Origin: Chryseobacterium sp. Marseille-Q5410
GTDB lineage: Bacteria > Bacteroidota > Bacteroidia > Flavobacteriales > Weeksellaceae
DNA length: 64,000 bases
Assembly: GCA_946892665.1 (NCBI GenBank)
Contig: CAMPOT010000001.1
Coordinates: forward strand, 1,116,001-1,180,000
Reading direction: 5' to 3'
Shown: positions 43,496-51,836 of the stretch, piece by piece
Position numbering within the stretch: the first letter of the stretch is position 1
How the letters are laid out: each line of letters opens with the position of its first letter
Translations under genes and position numbers: made by a program
The notes under the pieces: generated by a model
Database searches by the model: none
Told to the model about the DNA's origin: nothing
Seen by the model: only the letters and a program-made list of their open reading frames with translations

Positions 43496-43624
43496 TTAGT
43501 TGGCTTTTGCCATGGCTTTCTCCTGCTGTTTTTTGGCGTGTCGTTCTTCGTATTTTTTCATAAAATAACCGATTGCAATTGGCGCAACCCACATCAGGAT
43601 TTTTCTTAAAAGTGCTGGATTCAT
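43496..43624 (-). CDS. Small membrane protein, 42 residues, unknown
   Basis: An unlisted 42-codon gene with ATG at 43624 and stop TAA at 43498-43496. The product has a hydrophobic stretch at residues 9-22 (ILMWVAPIAIGYFM) followed by a strongly charged tail rich in Lys, Glu, Gln and Ala. A single-pass membrane peptide is likely. It is convergent with the nitronate monooxygenase gene, and its stop codon is 2 bases from the split terminator, which supports that it is a real transcription unit. I do not recognise it. Confidence 0.6.
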   Translation of the reverse strand: MNPALLRKILMWVAPIAIGYFMKKYEERHAKKQQEKAMAKAN

Positions 43625-43681
43625 AATAATATTTTTTTTATGACTTAGCACTTTCAAGAATTACGCCAAACATTTCGCAGG

Positions 43682-44017
43682 TTAGTTCTTTTCAGCCAGT
43701 GCCTCGCCATCGAAAGCAATTCCGTCCCAGCCATATTGCATAAAGTTGCGGATGTTCTGGTGGTCGCTGCCTTCAGGATTTTCCAGCACGTCAGTTCTGT
43801 AGAAATCCCCGAACAGCGCCACTGTTTCCTCTTCGTTAAGCCCCTTCAGCTTTGCAAAACTGAAAACCTTGCACGAGCCGTTGTTTTCCCCCGCTTCATT
43901 CACCGCAGTTCCGTTCCTGAATTTCGTCGGCACGAAATCGTAATGTTCATCAATATAGGCAATCACTTCTTTAAAGTTGATGGTGGTAGGGGAGGTTTTG
44001 AGTTGGTCTAAGATCAT
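43682..44017 (-). CDS. HopJ-family protein
   Basis: A 111-residue protein with the HopJ type III effector family signature: an N-terminal helix (LDQLKTSPTTINFKEVIAYI), the YDFVPTKFRNG motif, NNGSCKVFSFAKLKGLNEEE and the C-terminal HQNIRNFMQYGWDGIAF. Despite the name, family members occur in many free-living bacteria without type III secretion, and their role is unclear. The gene is more GC-rich than its neighbours, which suggests transfer or a different selection regime. Confidence 0.88.
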   Translation of the reverse strand: MILDQLKTSPTTINFKEVIAYIDEHYDFVPTKFRNGTAVNEAGENNGSCKVFSFAKLKGLNEEETVALFGDFYRTDVLENPEGSDHQNIRNFMQYGWDGIAFDGEALAEKN

Positions 44018-44117
44018 GTTTAATTTTTTTTCAAAATTAAAGTTTATTCTGTAAAGAAGGAGCGGTAATAGTTTAAACTAATTATGATAAAAATTTATTT
44101 CATTTCAAAGTAAAGTG

Positions 44118-44125
44118 TAAATTTG
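44118..44125 (+). promoter_or_regulatory. Promoter -7 box for the AbiH gene
   Basis: TAAATTTG, a perfect TAnnTTTG match, would give a leader of about 23 bases before the ATG at 44153. No clear -33 element is seen. Confidence 0.55.
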
Positions 44126-44152
44126 AACTAACTCTAAAAATAATTATTCATC

Positions 44153-45361
44153 ATGCCAAGAATTTTAATAACTGGAAATGGGTTCGATCTCCATCATAAC
44201 CTTCCTACATGGTATGATGATTTTATGAAAATAATAAAGTTTATTTCTGAGAACCAAGAAACTGACTTTCATTCAATTTATAAAAATGCTAAGAATTACG
44301 ATGGGATAAAGTCAGCTTTCACCAATACTATTTCTATCAGTCCAGAAAAAGTGGACGAAATAACTGAAATCACCGGAAAAAATCTCTTATACCAATATTT
44401 TCAACAAGAATACAACATTGATACATGGATTGATTTCGAAAGCAAACTAGAATATTTATTGAGCTGCGTTTATAACGCTGTAAAGTTGCTTCGTAAAAAT
44501 GTATTTTCAACAGGTACGCTCCCTCATGATTATGTTCCAATTAAAGCAGCATTAGATGGAAAAGTAGAATATGCAATCGTTTTAAGAATTTTGAAAGTTG
44601 TTAAAACAGACTTTCATTCTATTTTTTTTTACTCAAAATATTTAGTAAAGAAGGAAGACTTATATGTTGATATTAATGAAGAAAAAATCTTAGATTTAAT
44701 TTTTTCCCAATTAATGGAATTCAAGAAGCTTTTTCATATATATCTTGAAACTTTTGTCACACCATTGCTGGATCAGCGAACTAATTCAATAAAGCAGGTT
44801 ACGTTTTATCAGTTTTTTTCTTATCATTTTACATTTAATTATACAGCGACAGCTAGTAAAATTTACGGCGATAAGACAAAATTGTTTTACTTGCACGGAA
44901 GGTCAGAGGAAAAAAATGAAAATATTGTGTTTGGTATCAATGAATTGTTTAATAAAGAGGAAAATGCAGATGATTATCTACGATTTACGAAGTATTATCA
45001 AAAATATGCTTATCGAACTGACTATCACTTTTTAAATGATATAAGATACAGTAGATCATCTGATTTTCAATTCTTTTTCTGGGGTCATTCTTTAGATAAG
45101 TCGGATGGATATTACGTCAATGAAATATTTGATTTTTTACAAGAGAGTAAAAATTCAAAGAATATCATTGTAATTATTTATCACAATGATGAATCCTACA
45201 AACGGCTTCTTAGAAATTTATTTTTCATTAGAGGTCGCGAAAATATTGAAAAGCGAATGCAAGAACGGTCTCTAATCTTTTGTGAATTAAACTCCCCAGA
45301 ATTTAACCAATTATTAGAGGTGCGACTAACTTCTCCTATGATGGACCCCAGTGCGCATTAA
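44153..45361 (+). CDS. abiH: AbiH-family abortive-infection protein
   Basis: A 402-residue protein of the AbiH family, first described as a phage abortive-infection factor. Hallmarks are the N-terminal Rossmann-like ILITGNGFDLHHNLPTWYDDF, the central FNYTATASKIYG followed by LHGRSEEKNENIVFGIN, and the C-terminal FFWGHSLDKSDGYY. The gene is AT-rich relative to the GC-rich genes on both sides, fitting an island gene. It has its own promoter box and terminator, so it is probably a single-gene defence unit. The mechanism of the family is not settled. Confidence 0.88.
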   Translation: MPRILITGNGFDLHHNLPTWYDDFMKIIKFISENQETDFHSIYKNAKNYDGIKSAFTNTISISPEKVDEITEITGKNLLYQYFQQEYNIDTWIDFESKLEYLLSCVYNAVKLLRKNVFSTGTLPHDYVPIKAALDGKVEYAIVLRILKVVKTDFHSIFFYSKYLVKKEDLYVDINEEKILDLIFSQLMEFKKLFHIYLETFVTPLLDQRTNSIKQVTFYQFFSYHFTFNYTATASKIYGDKTKLFYLHGRSEEKNENIVFGINELFNKEENADDYLRFTKYYQKYAYRTDYHFLNDIRYSRSSDFQFFFWGHSLDKSDGYYVNEIFDFLQESKNSKNIIVIIYHNDESYKRLLRNLFFIRGRENIEKRMQERSLIFCELNSPEFNQLLEVRLTSPMMDPSAH

Positions 45362-45419
45362 TGTAATTACTTATTCCCTCGCTCCCGCGCGCTTCCATCG
45401 CGTGGCGTCTAATAAACCC

Positions 45420-45454
45420 AACCTCCGAAGGCCACACTTCGGAGGTTTCTTTTT
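45420..45454 (+). terminator. Intrinsic terminator after the AbiH gene
   Basis: AACCTCCGAAG and CTTCGGAGGTT form an 11-base perfect stem with a 6-base loop, followed by TCTTTTT. Confidence 0.88.
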
Positions 45455-45462
45455 GCGCTGCC

Positions 45463-45682
45463 AAATCCTCCCGCAACCCCAAAAAATCCTCCCGCAACTG
45501 CAGTAAACGGTTCCGCAAGTGCAGGAAATCATTCCGCAACTGTTAGAAATGGTTCCGCAAGCGTTAGAAATGATTCCGCAAGTGCAGGAAATGGTTCCGC
45601 AAGTGCTAGAAATGGTTCCGCAAGTGCTAGAAATGTTTCTGCAAGTGCAGGAAATGGTAAAACAACATTGCGGAATGATTTC
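45463..45682. repeat. 21-bp tandem repeat array with inverted end
   Basis: About ten units of 21 bases follow one another without spacers. The first clear unit starts at 45463, and the best-conserved form is AAATGGTTCCGCAAGTGCTAG (45610-45630, written here as units of AAATGGTTCCGCAAGTGC plus TAG). The first two units and the last are the most divergent. In the tail TTGCGGAATGATTTC (45668-45682) is the exact reverse complement of GAAATCATTCCGCAA (45525-45539) in the fourth unit, so the array can fold into a large stem-loop. No protein match or known repeat family is recognised. Confidence 0.85.
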
Positions 45683-45746
45683 TGTAATTGATAATTTGTT
45701 TATTTTACTATTTATTTGCTATATTTACAATTAAATACATAAAATA

Positions 45747-46451
45747 ATGGAAAATCCTGAAAACACAAATCCGCCAAGCGGTAAATCTCCGAGAAACCAA
45801 TATGTTTCCGCAGAACAGTTGATTGCGAAAATGAAAGTCGCTTTTACCAATGCCAAACAACCCGAAATTTTAGCAGAACTTGCCACGGTAGGCATTACCG
45901 AAACCCAGCTGGATGCTCACCTGGCCGATATTACCAACCTGGAACAGCTGAGCCAGCAACAAATTCAGGAATACGGGGAGCAATTTGCCGCGACCGATTT
46001 GTTTAACAAGAAGAAAGCAGCGATCGATACCACCTTTGCCCGCCACCGTAATCTGGCGAAAATTATTTTCAAAGGCGACCGCCAGGCCAATACAACGCTG
46101 GGTATCGATGATGGTCGCAAACAGGCGTATGCGGCGTGGTATCAGCAGGTCAATAATTTCTATTCTCAGATTTTAGCGAATCCGGATTTCAAAACCAAAG
46201 CCGCCACAGTGAATATTGACGATGTCGCAATTGCTGCGCAGCAAGCCGCGTTGCAGGAAGTTTCGGCGTTGAAAGAATCTCAGAAAAAAGAACTCGGCGA
46301 GGCGCAGAGAGCTACCGATACCCGCGATACCGCGTTGGATCTGCTTTATCCAAAATATACTCAGCTCGTAGCTTTTGCCAAGGTGCTTTTCCCCGATGAC
46401 CAAACGCTGGAAAAACTCGGCATTATCGTAAAAAGGGAAAACATTTTCTAA
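45747..46451 (+). CDS. Hypothetical helical protein next to the repeat array
   Basis: A 234-residue, Ala- and Gln-rich protein with no signal peptide or membrane segment; predicted almost entirely helical. It begins with a Pro/Asn/Ser-rich tail (about residues 1-20), then helices with Gln- and Ala-rich faces. The gene is visibly more GC-rich than its neighbours. It starts about 65 bases after the 21-bp array and ends at a strong terminator. I do not recognise a family, so no function is given. Confidence 0.75.
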   Translation: MENPENTNPPSGKSPRNQYVSAEQLIAKMKVAFTNAKQPEILAELATVGITETQLDAHLADITNLEQLSQQQIQEYGEQFAATDLFNKKKAAIDTTFARHRNLAKIIFKGDRQANTTLGIDDGRKQAYAAWYQQVNNFYSQILANPDFKTKAATVNIDDVAIAAQQAALQEVSALKESQKKELGEAQRATDTRDTALDLLYPKYTQLVAFAKVLFPDDQTLEKLGIIVKRENIF

Positions 46452-46485
46452 TCATCAATGATACATTGATCGTATAAAATAAAAA

Positions 46486-46509
46486 AAACCACCTCAATCG
46501 AGGTGGTTT
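46486..46509. terminator. Terminator before pnp
   Basis: AAACCACCTC and GAGGTGGTTT form a perfect 10-base stem with an AATC loop and A/T flanks. It serves the plus-strand hypothetical gene and pnp, which ends at 46530 on the minus strand. Confidence 0.88.
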
Positions 46510-46529
46510 CATTATTTTAAAACTGTTGA

Positions 46530-48845
46530 TTAGAATCCTTCCGGCTTCTGATCTTCAGTGTTTTCACTTTCATTCAATGGCTTGAAGGTGTCTTCACCGG
46601 CAGGTTTTTCGTTTTGTCGGCCATTGTTTTGTGGTCTGTCGTTGCCTGGTCTGTGGTTTCCACCCTCTCTTCTGTCGTTTCTTGGGCCACGGTTTTCGCG
46701 GTTGTCACCTTCACCTTCTTTACGTTCCGGTCTTGGAGGTCTTGGCAAAAGTACTTTTCTTGAAAGCTTCATTTTCTTACGATCATCGTAACCCATGAAT
46801 TTTACTTCTACTTCGTCACCTTCTTTGTAAGGAACTTTGTCAAGTCTTGTCCATTCAATTTCGGAGATGTGAAGAAGACCTTCGGTTCCTTTAGCAATCG
46901 CTACGAAAGCTCCGAAATCCATTACTTTCACTACCTTTCCTTTGTAAACTTCGCCTACAACTGGCACGAAAGTGATTTCGTTGATAGCGGCAATAGTTGC
47001 ATTGATGTTTTCTCTGCTAACGCCGGAGATTTCAATTCTTCCGATTTCACCGATTTCTTCAATTGCAATAACGGTATCGAAATCTTTCTGCATTTGTTGA
47101 ATGATTTTTCCACCAGGTCCGATAACTGCACCGATAAATTCTTTTGGAATTTCCAATACTTCCATTTTCGGAGCGTGTGGTTTTACATCAGCTCTTGGTT
47201 TATCAATAGTTTTTAAGATTTCTCCGAGGATATGAAGTCTTCCTTCTCTTGCTTGGTTTAGCGCGGTTTCCATGATGTCCATTGTTAAACCTTGAATTTT
47301 AATATCCATTTGGCAAGCGGTAATTCCGTCAGCGGTTCCGGTAACTTTGAAATCCATGTCACCCAAGTGATCTTCATCTCCTAAGATATCAGAAAGTACC
47401 GTGAATTTGCCTGATTTAGGATCTGTAATTAATCCCATTGCGATTCCGGAAACTGGTTTTGAAATTTGTACACCGGCATCCATTAATGCTAATGTTCCTG
47501 CACAAACTGTTGCCATAGAAGAAGAACCATTGGATTCTAAAATATCGGAAACAATACGGATGGTATATGGATTTTCTTTAGGAATAATATTTGCCAAGGC
47601 TCTCTGAGCAAGATTTCCGTGTCCAACCTCTCTTCTTGAAGTTCCTCTTAAAGGTCTTGCTTCACCAGTTGAAAATGGTGGGAAGTTATAGTGCAAGAAG
47701 AATTTTTCGTCGTAATTAATCGCAACGGAGTCTACCATGTTGGCATCTTTTACAGAACCTAAAGTAACCGCTGTTAAAGATTGCGTTTCCCCTCTGGTAA
47801 AGATTGCCGAACCGTGAGCTCCTGGTAAATAATCGATTTCAGACCATATCGGACGGATCGTTTTAGGATCTCTGCCATCCAATCTGATTCCTTCGTTGAG
47901 GATCATTTGGCGCATTGCCTCTTTTTCTACATCGTGGAAGTAAACTTTCGCAAAAGGTTTTACCGTTTCTAGTTCTTCCTCAGAATATTGTGATAGGAAT
48001 TCATCCAAAACTGCTTTGAAGTTTTCGCCTCTTTCTTCTTTTGCAGAAGGTGTTTTCGCTACAGCATATACTTTGTCGTAAGTTTCTTTCCAAACTTTTT
48101 CACGAATCTCTTCGTCGTGAGTTTCGTGCGAATATTCTCGTTTGGTAAGAGAAGAAGCTACTTTTGCAGCAAATCTTTCTTGAGCTTCTACTTGAATTTT
48201 AATTTCGTCGTGAGCATACTGAATTGCTTCGATCATTTCAGCTTCGGTGATTTCTTTCATTTCACCTTCCACCATTACGATAGAGTCTTTTGTTGCGCCT
48301 ACCATAATGTCTAAATCCGCTTTCGCTAAATTTTCGAGACTTGGGTTGATGGAAAGTTGACCATCGATTCTTACAACTCTTACTTCAGACATTGGTCCGT
48401 TGAAAGGAATATCTGTAATAGCAATGGCTGCAGAAGCTGCAAGACCTGCTAAAGTTTCCGGCATCACTTCCTTGTCATAAGAAATCAAAGAAATCATCAC
48501 TTGAACTTCCGCGTGGAAATCTTCAGGGAAAAGTGGACGTAGAACTCGGTCTACCAATCTCATGGTTAAAATTTCTTCGTCGGAAGGTCTTGCTTCTCTT
48601 CTAAAAAAATTTCCAGGAATTTTACCGCCCGCGTAGAATTTTTCTCGGTAATCTACTGTTAATGGAAGGAAATCTACACCAGGATTGGCTTCTTTGTTGG
48701 CTACTACAGTTGCGAGCAACATTGTTCCGCCACATTTTACTACTACCGAACCGTCGGCTTGTTTTGCCAGTTTACCTGTTTCTAAGGTAATTTCCCGGCC
48801 GTCTTTTAATTGAAATTTTTCAATAATTGCTTGTGGAGCATTCAT
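46530..48845 (-). CDS. pnp: Polyribonucleotide nucleotidyltransferase
   Basis: A 771-residue phosphorolytic 3'-5' exoribonuclease. Two RNase PH domains occupy about residues 10-230 and 310-540, with a linker between. The KH domain ([19 protein letters not shown]) starts near 560, and the S1 domain ([20 protein letters not shown]) near 625. A disordered tail rich in Arg, Gly and Asn (about 700-771) follows, as in many Bacteroidota. rpsO lies upstream on the same strand, the usual order. A hairpin in the leader suggests self-regulation. Confidence 0.95.
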   Translation of the reverse strand: MNAPQAIIEKFQLKDGREITLETGKLAKQADGSVVVKCGGTMLLATVVANKEANPGVDFLPLTVDYREKFYAGGKIPGNFFRREARPSDEEILTMRLVDRVLRPLFPEDFHAEVQVMISLISYDKEVMPETLAGLAASAAIAITDIPFNGPMSEVRVVRIDGQLSINPSLENLAKADLDIMVGATKDSIVMVEGEMKEITEAEMIEAIQYAHDEIKIQVEAQERFAAKVASSLTKREYSHETHDEEIREKVWKETYDKVYAVAKTPSAKEERGENFKAVLDEFLSQYSEEELETVKPFAKVYFHDVEKEAMRQMILNEGIRLDGRDPKTIRPIWSEIDYLPGAHGSAIFTRGETQSLTAVTLGSVKDANMVDSVAINYDEKFFLHYNFPPFSTGEARPLRGTSRREVGHGNLAQRALANIIPKENPYTIRIVSDILESNGSSSMATVCAGTLALMDAGVQISKPVSGIAMGLITDPKSGKFTVLSDILGDEDHLGDMDFKVTGTADGITACQMDIKIQGLTMDIMETALNQAREGRLHILGEILKTIDKPRADVKPHAPKMEVLEIPKEFIGAVIGPGGKIIQQMQKDFDTVIAIEEIGEIGRIEISGVSRENINATIAAINEITFVPVVGEVYKGKVVKVMDFGAFVAIAKGTEGLLHISEIEWTRLDKVPYKEGDEVEVKFMGYDDRKKMKLSRKVLLPRPPRPERKEGEGDNRENRGPRNDRREGGNHRPGNDRPQNNGRQNEKPAGEDTFKPLNESENTEDQKPEGF

Positions 48846-48863
48846 AAATTGGTTTCGTCTTTA

Positions 48864-48881
48864 GCACTCCGTATTGAGTGC
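48864..48881 (-). promoter_or_regulatory. Hairpin in the pnp leader
   Basis: GCACTC (48864-48869) and GAGTGC (48876-48881) form a perfect 6-base stem with a 6-base loop, about 20 bases before the pnp start codon and after the promoter box at 48916-48923. A leader stem is the classic target for PNPase self-control in other bacteria; that role here is inference. Confidence 0.5.
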
Positions 48882-48915
48882 AGTTAAATATTTAATCGTT
48901 TTAAATTTTCGGGAG

Positions 48916-48923
48916 CAAATATA
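48916..48923 (-). promoter_or_regulatory. Promoter -7 box for pnp
   Basis: Minus-strand TATATTTG, a perfect TAnnTTTG match, lies 70 bases before the pnp ATG, giving a leader of about 65 bases that includes the GCACTC/GAGTGC hairpin. Confidence 0.6.
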
Positions 48924-49096
48924 CGGTTTTTCTGCGAAATGCTTTTTTCAAATATCTGTTGATGGCGATTTTTAATCTTGTTTTATAGGAATTTAAGACG
49001 GTTTTTAACATCTTTTCAGCACCCAAGGTTTTTATTTGAATTTTAAAATGGCACATTTAATGTATTAAAACGAGCAAACATTAAAAATATAGACTT

Positions 49097-49339
49097 ATGG
49101 AAATTTTATGGACACTCATTATCGGTGCAGTTGCAGGCTGGCTTGGTGCACAGATTTTTAAAGGCGGAAGCCTTGGATTAATCGGGAATATTATCGTTGG
49201 AATTATTGGTGGTGTAATAGGGTATTACCTTTTAGGAACCACTTTTGGTACAGCGGTAATCGGGCAAATTTTAACAGGAGCTGTTGGTTCCATCATTTTA
49301 TTAGCTGTCATTAATCTTATTTCCGGAAGGAGAGTTTAA
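49097..49339 (+). CDS. GlsB/YeaQ/YmgE-type small membrane protein
   Basis: An 80-residue, very hydrophobic and Gly-rich protein with three membrane segments (about residues 1-18, 27-50 and 55-75). It matches the transglycosylase-associated-protein / GlsB-YeaQ-YmgE family, small stress-linked inner-membrane proteins. It is a single gene between pnp and rpsO on the opposite strand, with its own terminator. The precise role is unknown. Confidence 0.85.
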   Translation: MEILWTLIIGAVAGWLGAQIFKGGSLGLIGNIIVGIIGGVIGYYLLGTTFGTAVIGQILTGAVGSIILLAVINLISGRRV

Positions 49340-49360
49340 ATTTTTAAACTAAATTTCATA

Positions 49361-49393
49361 AAAAAAGCAACCCATTTCTGAGTTGCTTTTTTA
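49361..49393. terminator. Bidirectional terminator before rpsO end
   Basis: AAAAAGCAAC and GTTGCTTTTT form a 10-base stem with a 10-base loop, flanked by A and T runs. It serves the plus-strand small membrane gene and the minus-strand rpsO. Confidence 0.85.
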
Positions 49394-49407
49394 ATTGTAA
49401 TCGAAGA

Positions 49408-49677
49408 TTATTTTCTGATTCCTAATTCAGCGATAATTGCTCTGTAACGTGCAATTTCTTTTTTCTTAAGATAATCTAATAAACTTTTTCTTTTCCCTAC
49501 CAATTTTACCAAAGATCTTTCGGTATTGTAATCGTGTCGATTAGCTTTTAAGTGTTGAGATAAGTGATTGATTCTGTAGGTAAATAATGCAATTTGCCCT
49601 TCAGCGCTTCCTGTGTCTGCGTCAGACTTTCCGTGTTTAGCGAAGATTTCTTTCTTCTTGTCAGTTGTTAAGTACAT
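49408..49677 (-). CDS. rpsO: 30S ribosomal protein S15 (uS15)
   Basis: An 89-residue S15 protein of normal length. The helix-rich core with GSAEGQIALFTYRINHLSQH and KANRHDYNTERSLVKLVGKR is the 16S rRNA-binding surface (conserved His, Asp, Ser and Arg residues). It is upstream of pnp on the same strand, the classic rpsO-pnp order, but with the small membrane gene on the opposite strand between them. A perfect promoter box (TACTTTTG) lies 37 bases before the ATG. Confidence 0.95.
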   Translation of the reverse strand: MYLTTDKKKEIFAKHGKSDADTGSAEGQIALFTYRINHLSQHLKANRHDYNTERSLVKLVGKRKSLLDYLKKKEIARYRAIIAELGIRK

Positions 49678-49713
49678 TCCAATATTATTTTAATGATTAT
49701 TATGTAACGGGTG

Positions 49714-49721
49714 CAAAAGTA
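49714..49721 (-). promoter_or_regulatory. Promoter -7 box for rpsO
   Basis: Minus-strand TACTTTTG, a perfect TAnnTTTG match. It predicts a leader of about 33 bases before the rpsO ATG. Confidence 0.6.
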
Positions 49722-49852
49722 CAATATTTTTTTCTTTCCTAAAAACATTATTTGATATATGAATTTATTTATCAAAATTAAATGTTAAAAAAAACTTAAA
49801 AATTTCATTGTTAATTCGTTCAATGGCAGTATTTTTGCTCAGACATGTACCA

Positions 49853-50422
49853 ATGAAAAAAATCTATCAACTGCTTTTCGCGTTCTTTCTTATACTATCT
49901 GGTTTTCAAATGGTTTCCGCTCAATTTGGCGTATCACAAAATGTTGAAAAAAAACAGAATATCATTTATTTCAATCCAGAAATTTTCCCCGAAGTGGAGG
50001 AAATCAAAGAGCCTACATATATGGCATTTTATGCCGCGACTTCAGAAAAAAGCAGTCCGTTTCGCAACTACAAATCTTTAAGAGTTGATGCCAATATTCC
50101 TTATGATTCCGTAGATGTTGATGCGATTAAAGAATATTGTAAAAACAACAATGCACAACTTGCTGTCGTTCCGAAGGTGAAATATTTCAAAGTTGGTTTT
50201 GGTAAATATGTTTTTTCCAATCAGGTGATTATCAGTATGAAATTATATGATTCTATGGGGAATTTCCTAACGGAAACCAATTACGATACGTACAAGAAGA
50301 ATGCGAGAATTCTTGGCTCAGCTGAAAATTCAATAAAGATTGGTACTTCCGGTGCGGTAAGTAAAATGGGTAAAAACCTTCGCAAATCCAAAAGTTTTTT
50401 TGTTGGTAGTACGGAAGATTAA
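49853..50422 (+). CDS. Secreted protein, unknown function
   Basis: A 189-residue exported protein with a signal peptide ending VSAQ near residue 22. I set the start at 49853; the frame is open upstream to 49808 but those residues disrupt the signal. The mature part has predicted strands and a Lys-rich C-terminus (KMGKNLRKSKSFFVG). No family is recognised. It is followed by mgtE after 82 bases with a promoter box between, so it is probably a separate unit. Confidence 0.7.
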   Translation: MKKIYQLLFAFFLILSGFQMVSAQFGVSQNVEKKQNIIYFNPEIFPEVEEIKEPTYMAFYAATSEKSSPFRNYKSLRVDANIPYDSVDVDAIKEYCKNNNAQLAVVPKVKYFKVGFGKYVFSNQVIISMKLYDSMGNFLTETNYDTYKKNARILGSAENSIKIGTSGAVSKMGKNLRKSKSFFVGSTED

Positions 50423-50476
50423 ACTTTTTTCGCCTTTATAAATTTCATTTAATTCGGTTTTTGTAAGTTTTTGATT

Positions 50477-50484
50477 TATTTTTG
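50477..50484 (+). promoter_or_regulatory. Promoter -7 box for mgtE
   Basis: TATTTTTG, a perfect TAnnTTTG match, lies 20 bases before the TTG start codon of mgtE. The -33 element is not clear. Confidence 0.5.
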
Positions 50485-50504
50485 CAATTCTATAACAAAG
50501 AATA

Positions 50505-51824
50505 TTGAATACACAGGAACTTATTTTTAACCCGGCAGATATTGCAGAAACGCTTAGCGAACTTCCTGTTAAAGAGCGTGTTTTGGCATTTCTGAAAGTT
50601 CCGAAACAATACAAAGCAGAAGTTTTTTCGCACCTTGATCCAGATTTTCAGGAAGAAACAATCCGTAGCATAGGAAGTGAAGAAGTTTCTGAAATCCTCA
50701 ATGCGATGACGCCTGATGACAGAACTGCTTTGTTCGAAGATTTTCCGGATGAACTCATTAAGTATTCCATCAACCACCTCAATCCTCAGGAACGGCGAAT
50801 TGCCCTGAAACTTTTGGGTTATAATGCAGATTCTATCGCACGTTTGATGACGCCTTATTACATTCAAATTCGTAAAGAATGGACGGTAAAAAGATGTTTC
50901 CAACAAATTAAGAAAGTTGGTAAAAAGATGGAAACTATGAACCACCTTTATGTGGTAGATGAAAGAAATAAATTAATCGATGATATCGCCATTGGATCCT
51001 TGCTTTTGGCCGAAGAAGATACCCTAATTTCAGAAATTACCGATAATCATTTTGTGGCAATTACCACGACCACTTCCAAGGAAGATGCGGTGCAGTATTT
51101 TGAAAAATATGACAGAACCGCACTTCCAATTGTTACTGAAGCCGGAGTTTTGGTCGGCATTGTAACGATTGATGATATTTTGGATCAAATCGAGCAACAA
51201 AATACCGAAGATATCCAAAAATTCGGAGGGATGGAAGCGCTGGATGAACCATACCGACAAACACATTGGTTTGAAATGATCAAAAAGCGGGGTTTTTGGT
51301 TGATTTTATTATTTTTATTTCAAATGTTAACGGCTTCCGCGATGGGGTTTTTCGAAGACGAAATTCAGAAAGCGGTGGTGCTTACATTATTCGTTCCTCT
51401 CATTATTTCAAGTGGAGGAAACACTGGTTCGCAAGCGGCTACACTAATTATTCGTGCGATGGCGCTTCAGGAAATCACTGTGAAAGACTGGTGGTTGGTC
51501 ATCAAAAAAGAAATTGTAACTGGAATGGTTCTCGGCGGACTTTTGGGGGTTTTCGGTTTCTTCAGAATTATGCTTTGGCAGTACGCTGGTTGGTTTAATT
51601 ATGGCCAATATTGGGAATTTATCGGCATCAGTGTCGGGATTTCTTTGATGATGATTGTGATGTGGGGAACACTTTCCGGGTCGATGGTTCCGTTTGTTCT
51701 GAAGCGTTTTAAGCTTGATCCTGCAACTTCGTCAGCTCCATTTGTGGCAACTTTGGTGGATGTTACCGGATTGGTAATTTATTTTTCCGTTGCCGGTTTG
51801 CTTTTGAGTGGGAAACTTCTTTAA
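50505..51824 (+). CDS. mgtE: MgtE-type magnesium transporter
   Basis: A 439-residue MgtE channel. The N-terminal superhelical domain (about residues 15-130) is followed by a CBS pair (about 130-250, with [17 protein letters not shown]) that senses magnesium, and a membrane domain of five helices (about 280-439) with [22 protein letters not shown] lining the pore. The start must be the TTG at 50505; no in-frame ATG lies before the conserved N-terminal domain. A TAnnTTTG box precedes it. The next gene begins 13 bases later. Confidence 0.93.
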   Translation: MNTQELIFNPADIAETLSELPVKERVLAFLKVPKQYKAEVFSHLDPDFQEETIRSIGSEEVSEILNAMTPDDRTALFEDFPDELIKYSINHLNPQERRIALKLLGYNADSIARLMTPYYIQIRKEWTVKRCFQQIKKVGKKMETMNHLYVVDERNKLIDDIAIGSLLLAEEDTLISEITDNHFVAITTTTSKEDAVQYFEKYDRTALPIVTEAGVLVGIVTIDDILDQIEQQNTEDIQKFGGMEALDEPYRQTHWFEMIKKRGFWLILLFLFQMLTASAMGFFEDEIQKAVVLTLFVPLIISSGGNTGSQAATLIIRAMALQEITVKDWWLVIKKEIVTGMVLGGLLGVFGFFRIMLWQYAGWFNYGQYWEFIGISVGISLMMIVMWGTLSGSMVPFVLKRFKLDPATSSAPFVATLVDVTGLVIYFSVAGLLLSGKLL

Positions 51825-51836
51825 AGATTATTTGCT

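Noticed and set aside
43682-44017. HopJ gene as evidence for a type III secretion system
   Set aside because: The family is widespread in bacteria lacking type III secretion, and no secretion gene is nearby.
45336-45539. 67-codon open frame on the minus strand through the array and AbiH terminator
   Set aside because: Units with CTAG or TTAG create stops in this frame further along, and the frame crosses a clear terminator hairpin.
45463-45682. The 21-bp array as a CRISPR
   Set aside because: Units are contiguous with no spacers of unique sequence, and no cas genes are present.
45519-45734. 71-codon open frame across the 21-bp array, plus strand
   Set aside because: The frame exists only because 21 bases is a multiple of three; it needs a GTG inside a repeat unit, is closed by a stop in the unit upstream, and has no leader or promoter. 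It remains a weak possibility and is noted in the array finding.
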